Shown here: positions 1-6,622 of the stretch, piece by piece
How positions within the stretch are numbered: position 1 is the stretch's first letter
Layout: the number at the start of each line of letters is the position of its first letter
NCBI GenBank assembly: GCA_010027295.1
Contig: RGVM01000151.1
Location: 1 to 6,622, forward strand
Length of the DNA stretch: 6,622 bases
From: Chitinophagia bacterium
Lineage (GTDB): Bacteria > Bacteroidota > Bacteroidia > Chitinophagales > Chitinophagaceae
Reading direction: 5' to 3'
Translations under genes and position numbers: made by a program
The notes under the pieces: generated by a model
What the model saw: only the letters and a program-made list of their open reading frames with translations
Databases searched by the model: none
Told to the model about the DNA's origin: nothing

Positions 1-652
1 TGCCCACCATCATGTTGTGGGAGGGCATGCCGTTGGATTCGATATAATACCAGGTGTTGTCCGAACGTGTCGTCACGCCCGGACGGTAGGGAGCGAACGC
101 GGAATCCAGGAAACCCACCCTTGTCTTGGGTATGGTCACGCCCGTGTTCGAGGGTGGCGTCGTAACCATCCCCTTCCGGCATGCCATCACCAGCATCAGG
201 CCGGCAGCGAACACGGCAAGGCGGACGGTTGCCGTCCTGAACCCTCCCCGGGGTATGCGAAGCATGTCGAATCGCGCGACGGCCCATTGCCCTAGGATTC
301 CGGCGGCGAGGGCGAACAAGATCCAGGCCGGATCCGATCCGCCCGGGAGGGACTGCACGGGCACAGCAGTGCTTCCGTTGAGCCGGGCGGTCCTATGGTT
401 TCGGAATTGCGCCAGACGGCGGTCTTGTGCGGAGAGATCCGACAAGGACAGGCGGATGCGACTGCCATCCGACCGCTCGAGCACGACACGGGTGTCATCT
501 CCGTAGAGATAGGTCCCTTCAACCATTGTCCCGTCAGACAGCTCCCATCGGTTTGTCACCGGCAACGCCTGGTCGGCACCATGCCCTCCCTCATGGGCGA
601 AGAGCGGTATCGCGAGCAGCATGACTGCGATGGCAAGAATCCCCTTTTTCAT
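1..652 (-). CDS. YHYH-family exported membrane protein, N-terminal 217 residues (3' end beyond window)
   Basis: The start is the ATG at 652, in MKKGILAIAV, and the frame stays open to the left edge. Visible order: signal peptide (about 1-19, ending PLFA); mature end HEGGHG (20-25); a small beta-rich module (about 36-84) with DGTMVEGTYLY and later IRLSLSDLSAQD, resembling SHD1-like domains; a hydrophobic segment (about 109-126); an Arg-rich loop (127-144); a second hydrophobic segment (about 145-157) ending MAC; then the start of a YHYH-type region (about 179 onward) with DSAFAPY, WYYIESNGMP and SHNMMVG. The family call rests on this last part, remembered from YHYH proteins. The YHYH motif itself would lie beyond the edge. 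The biochemical function of this family is not known to me. Two membrane segments flanking a positive loop predict an inner-membrane hairpin with both soluble parts in the periplasm. It follows the PEBP gene by 32 bases and is probably co-transcribed with it. Confidence 0.72.
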   Translation of the reverse strand, partial: MKKGILAIAVMLLAIPLFAHEGGHGADQALPVTNRWELSDGTMVEGTYLYGDDTRVVLERSDGSRIRLSLSDLSAQDRRLAQFRNHRTARLNGSTAVPVQSLPGGSDPAWILFALAAGILGQWAVARFDMLRIPRGGFRTATVRLAVFAAGLMLVMACRKGMVTTPPSNTGVTIPKTRVGFLDSAFAPYRPGVTTRSDNTWYYIESNGMPSHNMMVG

Positions 653-684
653 GGTGCATTGTTTTTTTATCGAGGTAAATGGGC
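653..684 (-). promoter_or_regulatory. A-rich translation leader of the YHYH gene
   Basis: This is the 32-base spacer between the PEBP stop codon and the YHYH start codon. On the minus strand it holds a run of seven A (668 to 662), ending 10 bases before the ATG. There is no GGAGG-like Shine-Dalgarno sequence. Bacteroidota often initiate translation from A-rich leaders without Shine-Dalgarno pairing, so this supports the ATG at 652. No terminator hairpin is visible in the spacer, which favours one transcript for both genes. Confidence 0.35.
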
Positions 685-1251
685 TCAGCGCGTGTATGTG
701 ACATTCATGATGGCGGAATCCAGCTTCGTCGTCCGGATGGCGTCAAGCAGGACATCCATCGTCACCTGCGAGGCGGGCTTGCTGATCACCGGCTGCGCCT
801 GAAGGGCATACAGCGTAAGGATGTAGACCTTGGCTCCGGGCCCCTGCGAGCAGGGTGGCGTGTAGGTGTTGCGGCCATTTACGGTATTGATGCCGTAGGA
901 ATACACCCCGGTGAAGCCGGCAGGGATGCTCCGGATGTCCGCGGGAATGTTGTAGACGACCCAATAGACATGCTTGTCCCCCGTAGGCGGATAATGATGC
1001 ATGGTGATGGCGAAGGTCTTCGTCCCGATGGGGACCGATTCCCAGGACACCCCCGGAGAGATGCCCGAACTGTCGCAGGTGTACAGTTTCGGATAGGTTC
1101 CGTTGTGCAGGAACCCTTCTCCCTTGAACACCAGCGCAGCGGCGGGCGGCAGCGTGTCGGCAGGCGATGCGGACTTGGAGCAGCCTTCCGTCATGCCTGC
1201 AATAGCCAGCATACTGGCCAGTGCCGTCACCTGTCCGGCTCGAATCAACAT
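685..1251 (-). CDS. Exported PEBP / Raf kinase inhibitor-like protein (YbhB/YbcL family)
   Basis: This 188-residue protein (numbered from the ATG at 1251) has a signal sequence (about 1-23) followed by Cys24 in TEGC. That is a loose lipobox, so a lipoprotein is possible but not certain. The PEBP fold is recognised from CDSSGISPGVSW (59-70), the core strand YWVVYNIPADI (96-106), YTPPCSQGPG (130-139) and KVYILTLYAL (141-150). Bacterial PEBP proteins share a small anion/phospholipid-head pocket, but few have a proven substrate. Here the usual DPDAP-type pocket loop is replaced by HHYPPTGDKH (85-94). Length fits a single PEBP domain plus export signal. A GTG at 1260 would add three residues (M-I-P); ATG is preferred because it is the commoner start and leaves a normal signal peptide. 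First gene of a probable operon with the YHYH gene, and divergent from the phosphoesterase. Confidence 0.85.
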   Translation of the reverse strand: MLIRAGQVTALASMLAIAGMTEGCSKSASPADTLPPAAALVFKGEGFLHNGTYPKLYTCDSSGISPGVSWESVPIGTKTFAITMHHYPPTGDKHVYWVVYNIPADIRSIPAGFTGVYSYGINTVNGRNTYTPPCSQGPGAKVYILTLYALQAQPVISKPASQVTMDVLLDAIRTTKLDSAIMNVTYTR

Positions 1252-1365
1252 GGGAATCACGGTGGAACGGTTTATAGCCTAAGACACTTATGCAGAAGAT
1301 GGGTTTAACGGGAAACCCCCTACCTCTTAAACCTGCACGCATCCCCGGCTGTCCATGCACATACC
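1252..1365. promoter_or_regulatory. Divergent intergenic region, expected to hold both promoters
   Basis: These 114 bases separate the PEBP start (minus strand) from the phosphoesterase start (plus strand), so promoters for both units must lie here or overlap the gene starts. The stretch is more AT-rich than its surroundings, with TTTATAG (about 1271-1277) and CTCTTAAACC (about 1323-1332). I see no convincing match to the Bacteroidota TTTG/TAnnTTTG promoter on either strand, and no clear operator repeat. The function is inferred from position only. Confidence 0.4.
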
Positions 1366-3015
1366 ATGGCCAGAAACCTTCGGAGCCTCCTTGTATGGCT
1401 CCCGCTTGCGGTATTGCCGCTGTTGTTGCGGGGACAGGCGCCGAACATCATCTCCGGACGCCCCACCGACCGGTCCGTCACCCTGAGCATCCTGATGGGC
1501 CAGCCGTCCGAATGCATCATCGACTACGGCATCGCCCCCGGCAGATACGATTCCACGAGCGGCCCCTTCCCCCTTCAGGCCGGCCGGCCTGAGGAAAGGG
1601 ATCTCCGAAACCTCCTGCCCGATACCCGCTACTGGTACCGAGTCCGTTACCGACCGCTGTCGGCCGCCACCTACAATGTCACACCGGAGTACAACCTTAC
1701 GACACAGCGAAAACCCGGCCGACCGTTCACCTTCACCCTCGAGGCGGACGAGCACCTCTACGACAAGAAGGGCATCCGTAGCATGTACCAGGTCGTGCTC
1801 CAGAACCAGGCGAACGACCGTCCGGATTTCATGATCTCCCTGGGGGACACTTTCGGAGACGACCACCTGCCGTTCACCATCACCTCGGCCGAACTGGCCC
1901 AGTTGCATCTGGACTACAGACCCTACCTGGGTGCGGTCTGCCACTCCATCCCCTTCTACTTCTGCCTGGGGAACCATGAAGGGCAGAACAGCTACTACCT
2001 GGGATTGAACCCGCCCAACAACCTGGGGGTGTGGGGGACGCTCTGGCGCAAGTATTATTACCCCAACCCCTTCCCCGACGGGTTCTACACCGGAAACGCC
2101 ACGCAGGAGCCCCACGGCATTGGCCTGCCCGAAAACTACTACGCATGGACCTGGGGGGATGCCCTCTTCGTCGTGCTCGACGTGTACCGACATCAGGGCA
2201 ACCTCGACCCCAAGCCACAGGAGTGGGACTGGAGCCTGGGAAGACAGCAGTACGACTGGCTCAAGGCGACGCTCCGCAACAGCAGGGCCGCCTTCAAGTT
2301 CATCTTCAGCCACCAGATTGTCGGTGGCAGCGGCACCGAAGGGCGGGGAGGAACGGAGTTCGCACACCTGTATGAGATGGGTGGACGCAACCCCGACTCC
2401 TCCTGGGGCTTCGCCGCCAACCGTCCCGGTTGGGACAAGCCCATCCACCAGCTGATGGTCGAAACCGGCGTCAACGTCTTCTTCCATGGACACGATCATT
2501 TCTTCGGACGACAGGTCCTCGACGGAGTGGTCTACCAGGAAGTGCCGCAACCCTCGGCCAAGAACCTCAACACGGTCACAGGCCTCGCCTATGGATATGC
2601 GGAAGGCATCCTCCTGCCCAGCAGAGGATACATCCTTGCCACTGTCTGTCCTGACTCCGTGAAGATCGACTACATCCGCACCTACCTTCCCAACGAAGAG
2701 AACACCAGTCGAAGGAACGGCGACATCGCACATACCTACACGATCCGCAAACCGGTCGTCACGGGGGTCGCATCAATCTCGGTAAAAGATCCCGTCCGCA
2801 TTTACCCGAACCCCGCAGCGGGGATGCTCCACGTCCGGTTCGACGCCATGCCCCCTAGACGGCATGATGTCAGCATCATGGACCTGCAGGGCCGACTGCT
2901 CCTCCGGTCGGTACTGCGGGACATACCCACTGACACCCTCCCGGAGGGCCCATGCATCGTGCAGGTCCGAACCCCGGACTTCGTCCTGAACCGACGCATC
3001 CTCATCCAACACTGA
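1366..3015 (+). CDS. Secreted calcineurin-like metallophosphoesterase with T9SS C-terminal sorting domain
   Basis: This 549-residue protein hydrolyses a phosphate ester, substrate unknown, at a two-metal centre. Domains: signal peptide (about 1-23); Fn3-like N-terminal domain (about 26-115) similar in placement to that of purple acid phosphatases; metallophosphoesterase domain (about 120-440); type IX secretion sorting domain (about 477-549), starting VRIYPNPA and ending RRILIQH. All expected metal and catalytic residues are visible: D128 and H130 (DEH), D161 (LGDTFGDD), N203-H204 (GNHE), H316 (FSHQ), H376 and H378 (GHDH). First motif is DxH and the second lacks the GDxxY tyrosine, so it is not a true purple acid phosphatase. 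YYPNPFPDGFYTGN (231-244) and YYAWTWGDALFVVLD (258-272) resemble a group of exported Bacteroidota/Ignavibacteria metallophosphoesterases known to me only as uncharacterised. The sorting domain implies T9SS export across the outer membrane to the surface or medium. Divergent from the PEBP-YHYH operon and convergent with the pump gene. Confidence 0.92.
   Translation: MARNLRSLLVWLPLAVLPLLLRGQAPNIISGRPTDRSVTLSILMGQPSECIIDYGIAPGRYDSTSGPFPLQAGRPEERDLRNLLPDTRYWYRVRYRPLSAATYNVTPEYNLTTQRKPGRPFTFTLEADEHLYDKKGIRSMYQVVLQNQANDRPDFMISLGDTFGDDHLPFTITSAELAQLHLDYRPYLGAVCHSIPFYFCLGNHEGQNSYYLGLNPPNNLGVWGTLWRKYYYPNPFPDGFYTGNATQEPHGIGLPENYYAWTWGDALFVVLDVYRHQGNLDPKPQEWDWSLGRQQYDWLKATLRNSRAAFKFIFSHQIVGGSGTEGRGGTEFAHLYEMGGRNPDSSWGFAANRPGWDKPIHQLMVETGVNVFFHGHDHFFGRQVLDGVVYQEVPQPSAKNLNTVTGLAYGYAEGILLPSRGYILATVCPDSVKIDYIRTYLPNEENTSRRNGDIAHTYTIRKPVVTGVASISVKDPVRIYPNPAAGMLHVRFDAMPPRRHDVSIMDLQGRLLLRSVLRDIPTDTLPEGPCIVQVRTPDFVLNRRILIQH
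1575..1592. repeat. 18-base perfect palindrome inside the phosphoesterase gene
   Basis: TCAGGCCGGCCGGCCTGA reads identically on both strands. It encodes part of PLQAGRPEE in the Fn3-like domain and contains two overlapping GGCCGGCC sites. No loop separates the arms, so a stable RNA hairpin would have to open its central bases. It may be chance in a GC-rich gene. Confidence 0.5.
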
Positions 3016-3074
3016 AGACGTTGGGTCAGGGAGACAACTGAATACAAGCTCGACTGAATCCCTTCGGAGACGAT

Positions 3075-3102
3075 GTCCCCGGTGTTTGGCAGCCACCCGG
3101 AC
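3075..3102. terminator. Weak imperfect hairpin between convergent genes, possible terminator
   Basis: The 167 bases between the phosphoesterase stop (3015) and the last stop of the pump gene (3185-3183) contain no credible gene. The best structure is GTCC-CC-GGTG, a nine-base loop, then CACC-C-GGAC. This gives two four-pair stems separated by a small internal loop. No T-tract follows on either strand, so it is not a standard intrinsic terminator. The call rests mostly on the convergent position. Confidence 0.2.
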
Positions 3103-3182
3103 TCTCAGCATGGCAGCATCGACAGCCGCAGTCAGACGCCAACGGCAACACGGTGCGCATCCTTTCACAGGCAGACAGCCTC

Positions 3183-6100
3183 CTAGACCCTCGGCGGTAT
3201 CAACTTGTACACCACAGGCGTCACGATGCGCGACAGAAGCGTCGAGGAGATGAGCCCCCCGATGAGTACGATGGCCAGCGGGGATACCAGCGGGTTGCTG
3301 TTCAGGGCGATCGGGATCAGTCCGCCGATGGCCGTCAGGCTCGTCAGCACGATGGGGCCTCGCGGATGGCGTCGTCGAGGCCCTTGCCCTCCGCCCGCAG
3401 CTGGTTGGTGAAGTCCACCAGCAGGATGCTGTTCTTCACCTCCACGCCCGCCAGGGCGATGAAACCCACGATGGCGACGAAGGACATCGGATTGCCCGTG
3501 GCCCAGAGCATCGCCACGCCTCCGATGACGCCGAGCGGGATGACCGACAGCACGATCAGCGTGCTCTTGAAGGTCCGGAACTCGAGCACCAGCACCATGA
3601 TGAACAGGAAGACGGTCGCGATGACCACCTTGCCGAAGTCGCCGCCGAAGGCCTCCTCCTGCTGCTGCTGTTCTCCCGCCACCTCGTAGCCGTATCCGGC
3701 GGGGAGGCGGAAGTCCTTCATCCTTTCCGTGAAGCGCGCGTTGACGTCCTGCGCCAGGGTGCCCTGCACCGTGAACGACTTCACTACGGCGAAGCGCCTC
3801 CTGTCGAGGTGCTTGATGACGGGGGCGGATGTCTCGAAGCCCACGGTGGCGAGTTGCGTGAGGGGCACCGGCGTGCCCAGCGCGTTGTTCACGAAGATGC
3901 CTTCCAGGGAAGCGAGGGTGGCGTGCTCGCCACGCGGCGTCCCCACGACGATGTCGTAGTCCTCTCCATCGGCATCCGTGTACCTTGCCAGCGGGATGCC
4001 GGACACCGCGAGCCGGATGGTGCGGTCGATGTCTGCCGTCTGGATACCCATCGACCGGGCCTTCTCGGTATGGATGCGGACGCGCAGGTCGGTCTTGCGC
4101 ACGTCGAGGTCGTTGCCGACGTACAGGGTGCCGGGCATCCTGCGGAGCATGGCCTCCACGCTGTCGGCCAGGATACGGAGCGTGTCGAGGTTGTCACCGA
4201 AGAGGCGGATGGCGACGGGGGCCTCCACGGGCGGGCCCTGCTCGAAGTCCTTCACCTCGATGCGGGCCCCGGCGACCTTTGAAAAGTTGTCACGCAGCCG
4301 GCCGATGATCTCCTTCTTGCGGCCTGCGTCCACATCAGGATTCAACTGCACGAACAGCTGGGCGAAGTCCGACTGCTCATTCGCCGGTATCTCGTTGTAG
4401 TAGATCCTGGGATTCCCCTTACCTATGTTGGCGGTCACGTGCCTCACTTCGGGCACCTTGAGCAGTTCCGCCTCGACGACCTCGCGCGTCAGCGCATCCG
4501 TCGCCTCCAGGTTGCTCTGCAGCGGCATCTGCACGTTGACGAGGAACTGCGGCTTCTCGGAGGACGGGAACAGCTTGAAGCCGATGATGCCGAAGACGCC
4601 CAGCGAGAGGCCGAAGAGTGCGAACGCGGCCAACACGGTCTTCCAGGGGTTACGCAACGCCCACTCGAGCAGTCGCGTGTAGCTGCCGGAGATGAAGCGC
4701 TTGAGGATGGGGTCGGCATGCCTGCGCAGGATGGCACCGGCCAGGTAGGGGATGACGGTGAGCGACACCAGCAGGGATGCGACGACCGAGGCGATGACGG
4801 CGACGGGCAGGCTGCGGATGAAGTCACCCGACGCCTCAGGCAGGAAGGCCAGCGGCATGAAGGCGACCGCCAGCGTTGCCGTCGTGCCCATCACGGCCAG
4901 CGTGATCTGCCGGGTGGCGCCGATGGCCGCCTCGCGCCTCGCATGCCCCTCGCGAAGCCAGCGCTCGATGTTCTCCACCACTACGATGCTGTCGTCCACC
5001 AGGAGTCCCAACGCCACCACGAAGCCCACGATGCTCAGCTGGTTGAGCGAATATCCCAACAGGTCGAGCGAGAGGATGCCCAGCCCGAGCGACATCGGGA
5101 TGGCCATCATCACGATGGTGGCGGCCCTCCATCCCAGCGGCAGCAGCGTGAACATCACCAGTCCGATGGCGATCATGAAGTCGATCGCGAGGCCCGACAG
5201 CCGCCGATGCACATTCTCGGCCTGGTCGAAGGCGCGCACCATCGCCACGTTGGAGGGGAGCCGCTTCTCGAAGTCGTCCAGTATGGGGAGGTACCGCTCC
5301 CGCGTGGAAGAGATGTTCTGCCCCGTCTTCATGGCAGCCGTCACCAGTACGGCACGATGGCCGTTGTGGCGGACGATATGCTTTCCCTCCGCAGGACGCT
5401 GCCCCACGGTGGCGACATCACGCAGCCGGACGACCTTGCCGCCCGCAGCGGATACGACAGTGTTGCGAATCTCTTCGAGGTCGGAATACTTACCGCTGGT
5501 TTTCACGTTGTAAGATCTCGTACCCGCCCGCAGGCTGCCGGCGGGGATGTTGAGGGCCTCTCCGGCGATGCTGCCGAGGAGCTGGTTGATGGGGATGCCC
5601 ATCCGCGCCAGCCGCTCGAGGTCCACGTCCACCCGCACCTGCTGCTCCGGCACGCCGTGGTAGGCGACCTTCTTCAGAGACGGCACCTGCTCGAGCTCCT
5701 CGCGCAAATCGTCAGCCAGGCGGCGCAGCAGCGCTTCCGATGCGTTGTCCGAGACGAGAGCCAGCTGCAGGATGCTCACATCGCTGGGCGACACCTTCCG
5801 CACCTCGACGCTCAGGATATCGGCCGGCAACTGCTCCCGCAACGCATTCAACTCGCGCACCAGCTCCTGGTACTTGGCCTCCCTGTCGCTCGCATAGTCG
5901 TATTCGACGTACACGGTCGCCACCCCGTCGACGATAGTGGAGGTCACCCGCTTCAGGTTCTCCAACTCTCCCACCCGTTTCTCGATGGGCTTGACCACGA
6001 GCTCCTCCATGTCCTGCGGACTGGTGCCGGGATAGACGACCACCACGGGGAAGTCGGGCGCGTTGATCTCGGGGTCCTCCGCCCTCGGCATGCCCAGCAT

Positions 6101-6184
6101 CGAGGCCACGCTCACGGCCGTCACCATCAAGAAGAAGACGACAGTGAAGGAGGGATTTCGTACGAAGAAGGAAGTGAGTCTCAT
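3183..6184 (-). pseudogene. RND efflux pump inner-membrane subunit (HAE1/AcrB type), frameshifted near the 3' end
   Basis: This subunit exports substrates by proton antiport within a tripartite pump. Numbered from the ATG at 6184 (MRLTSFFVRNP), the intact frame gives 946 residues, stopping at 3346-3344. Family features: TM1 (about 12-31); porter region with AEDPEINAPDFPVVVVYPG; TM2-TM6 (about 333-483); TM4 motif LLVDDSIVVVEN, with D397-D398 matching AcrB D407-D408; TM7 (about 515-536); second porter region; TM8-TM10 (about 852-923), with K917 in GVEVKNSILLVDF matching AcrB K940. The D-D-K set favours HAE1 over metal-exporting CusA types. After AIREA (to 943) the frame shifts: only P-S-C follows. 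The expected ending, PIVLTSLTAIGGL to VVYKLIPPRV, with TM11 and TM12, lies in another frame from 3356 to 3183. About 19 bases appear lost. Intact length would be about 1006. An upstream in-frame ATG at 6211 would add nine residues; 6184 fits typical RND N-termini better. A Q4 run (839-842) precedes TM8. It follows the adaptor gene by 61 bases. Confidence 0.8.
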
Positions 6185-6245
6185 CACATTTCGGTTTGTG
6201 GGAGGATGCATAGACCCCTGAGGCGTCCGTGCGGATGCGAGGCTT

Positions 6246-6622
6246 TCAGTCCCTGACGCTTATAGCTGAGCCATCCCGCAGATAGGGGCTTCCGGCCGTA
6301 ACGACCCATCCATGCCCCTCGAGCCCGGATGATACGAAGACGCGCTCCTGCGAGAGGGAGGCGACCGTCACGGGCACCCGTCGCACGGTCCTGCGGTCGT
6401 CGGTGACGAAGACGTATCCCTTGGAGCCGTCGGCCTCGAGCAGCGACTCGTAGGGTATGCTGTAGCCTTTTCGGATGACCGTGGGCGTTATGACGGCCCT
6501 TCCGAACATTCCGGTGGCGGGCTTCTCCTCGCCAAAGTCGACGCGGATCTCCAGCTGGAAGGTGCCGTTGGACGGGTCGGCCGCCAGCGAGCGGCTGCTG
6601 ACGACGCCGGGGAAACGACGGC
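6246..6622 (-). CDS. RND efflux periplasmic adaptor (membrane fusion protein), C-terminal 124 residues (5' end beyond window)
   Basis: The frame is open to the right edge and ends at the stop 6248-6246. The visible part begins RRFPGVVSSRSLAADPSNGT and includes FQLEIRVDF, then KPATGMFGRAVI and a C-terminal part with IPYESLLEADGSKGYVFV. This is the usual ending of HlyD/AcrA-type adaptors: the beta-barrel strand pattern (GxVxxxxxxxDPxxGTFxxEI), the PGMFG-like turn, then the membrane-proximal domain. In the family, this lipid-anchored or secreted protein joins the inner-membrane RND pump to an outer-membrane TolC-type channel. The signal sequence, coiled-coil hairpin and lipoyl domain would be off the window, so lipidation cannot be judged. 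The stop is 61 bases before the preferred pump start, and adaptor-then-pump is the usual operon order. No channel gene is visible downstream; it may lie upstream. Confidence 0.9.
   Translation of the reverse strand, partial: RRFPGVVSSRSLAADPSNGTFQLEIRVDFGEEKPATGMFGRAVITPTVIRKGYSIPYESLLEADGSKGYVFVTDDRRTVRRVPVTVASLSQERVFVSSGLEGHGWVVTAGSPYLRDGSAISVRD

Noticed and set aside
1327..2733. Open frame of about 468 codons on the minus strand, antisense to the phosphoesterase
   Set aside because: Its translation is a Val/Gly/Glu-rich string with no domain or signal, and the plus-strand gene there has all catalytic motifs and a secretion tail.
2773..3168. Minus-strand open frame reaching into the gap after the phosphoesterase
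   Set aside because: Most of it overlaps the T9SS domain in antisense. The translated gap part shows no family features, so I treat the gap as non-coding.
3330..3365. Programmed ribosomal frameshifting as an explanation for the broken pump frame
   Set aside because: No clear slippery heptamer with downstream structure is visible, and frameshifting would still give a pump lacking the six-residue segment with the Arg971 equivalent.
3652..3672. CTG/CAG-type triplet run in the pump gene as a possible unstable repeat
   Set aside because: It only encodes four Gln followed by two Glu in a periplasmic stretch before TM8, where this family is commonly polar. Too short to suggest repeat expansion.
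3344..6184. Assigning the pump to the heavy-metal (CusA/CzcA) RND group
   Set aside because: The TM4 motif is LVDDSIVVVEN with two adjacent Asp, plus Lys in TM10, which is the drug-type HAE1 pattern rather than the metal-pump pattern.
4439..6256. Long open frame of about 605 codons on the plus strand, antisense to the pump gene
   Set aside because: It mirrors the pump gene codon by codon, is very rich in His, Arg, Gln and Asp, and has no recognisable domain. GC-rich genes often give long antisense frames. The opposite strand has an unmistakable RND protein.

Overview
The window looks like a high-GC member of the Bacteroidota or a close relative. The main reason is the plus-strand phosphoesterase, which ends in a type IX secretion (T9SS) sorting domain, a tail essentially confined to that group. 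The lack of clear Shine-Dalgarno sequences and an A-rich leader before one start codon fit the same group. GC content looks like about 60% by eye, which is high for the phylum, so no genus is named. There are no RNA genes, insertion sequences, CRISPR arrays or origins visible. Coding density is high and no gap between genes exceeds 170 bases.

Left part (1-1251, minus strand): a two-gene operon. The upstream gene encodes a small exported PEBP/Raf-kinase-inhibitor-like protein with an altered ligand loop. After 32 bases comes a YHYH-family protein, cut off by the left edge. Its N-terminal half is unusual: signal peptide, histidine-rich mature end, an SHD1-like beta module and a predicted membrane hairpin, placed before the YHYH region.

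Middle (1366-3015, plus strand): a divergently transcribed, secreted calcineurin-like metallophosphoesterase. It has an N-terminal Fn3-like domain, a complete metal-ligand set and a C-terminal T9SS signal. The 114-base divergent gap must hold the promoters of both units.

Right part (3183-6622, minus strand): the end of an RND efflux periplasmic adaptor, followed by its inner-membrane pump of the proton-driven HAE1 type. The pump reading frame is broken near position 3356. A stretch of about 19 bases seems to be missing, the frame shifts into a stop, and the last two membrane helices continue in another frame down to 3183. The missing residues align with the AcrB segment holding Arg971 of the proton relay, so this is either a dead pump gene or a sequence/assembly error.

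Functionally, the window holds an envelope/secretion neighbourhood: two exported proteins of unknown role, one secreted phosphoesterase and a broken tripartite efflux unit. No complete new system is evident. The PEBP-YHYH pair with its odd N-terminal architecture is the most interesting under-described part.
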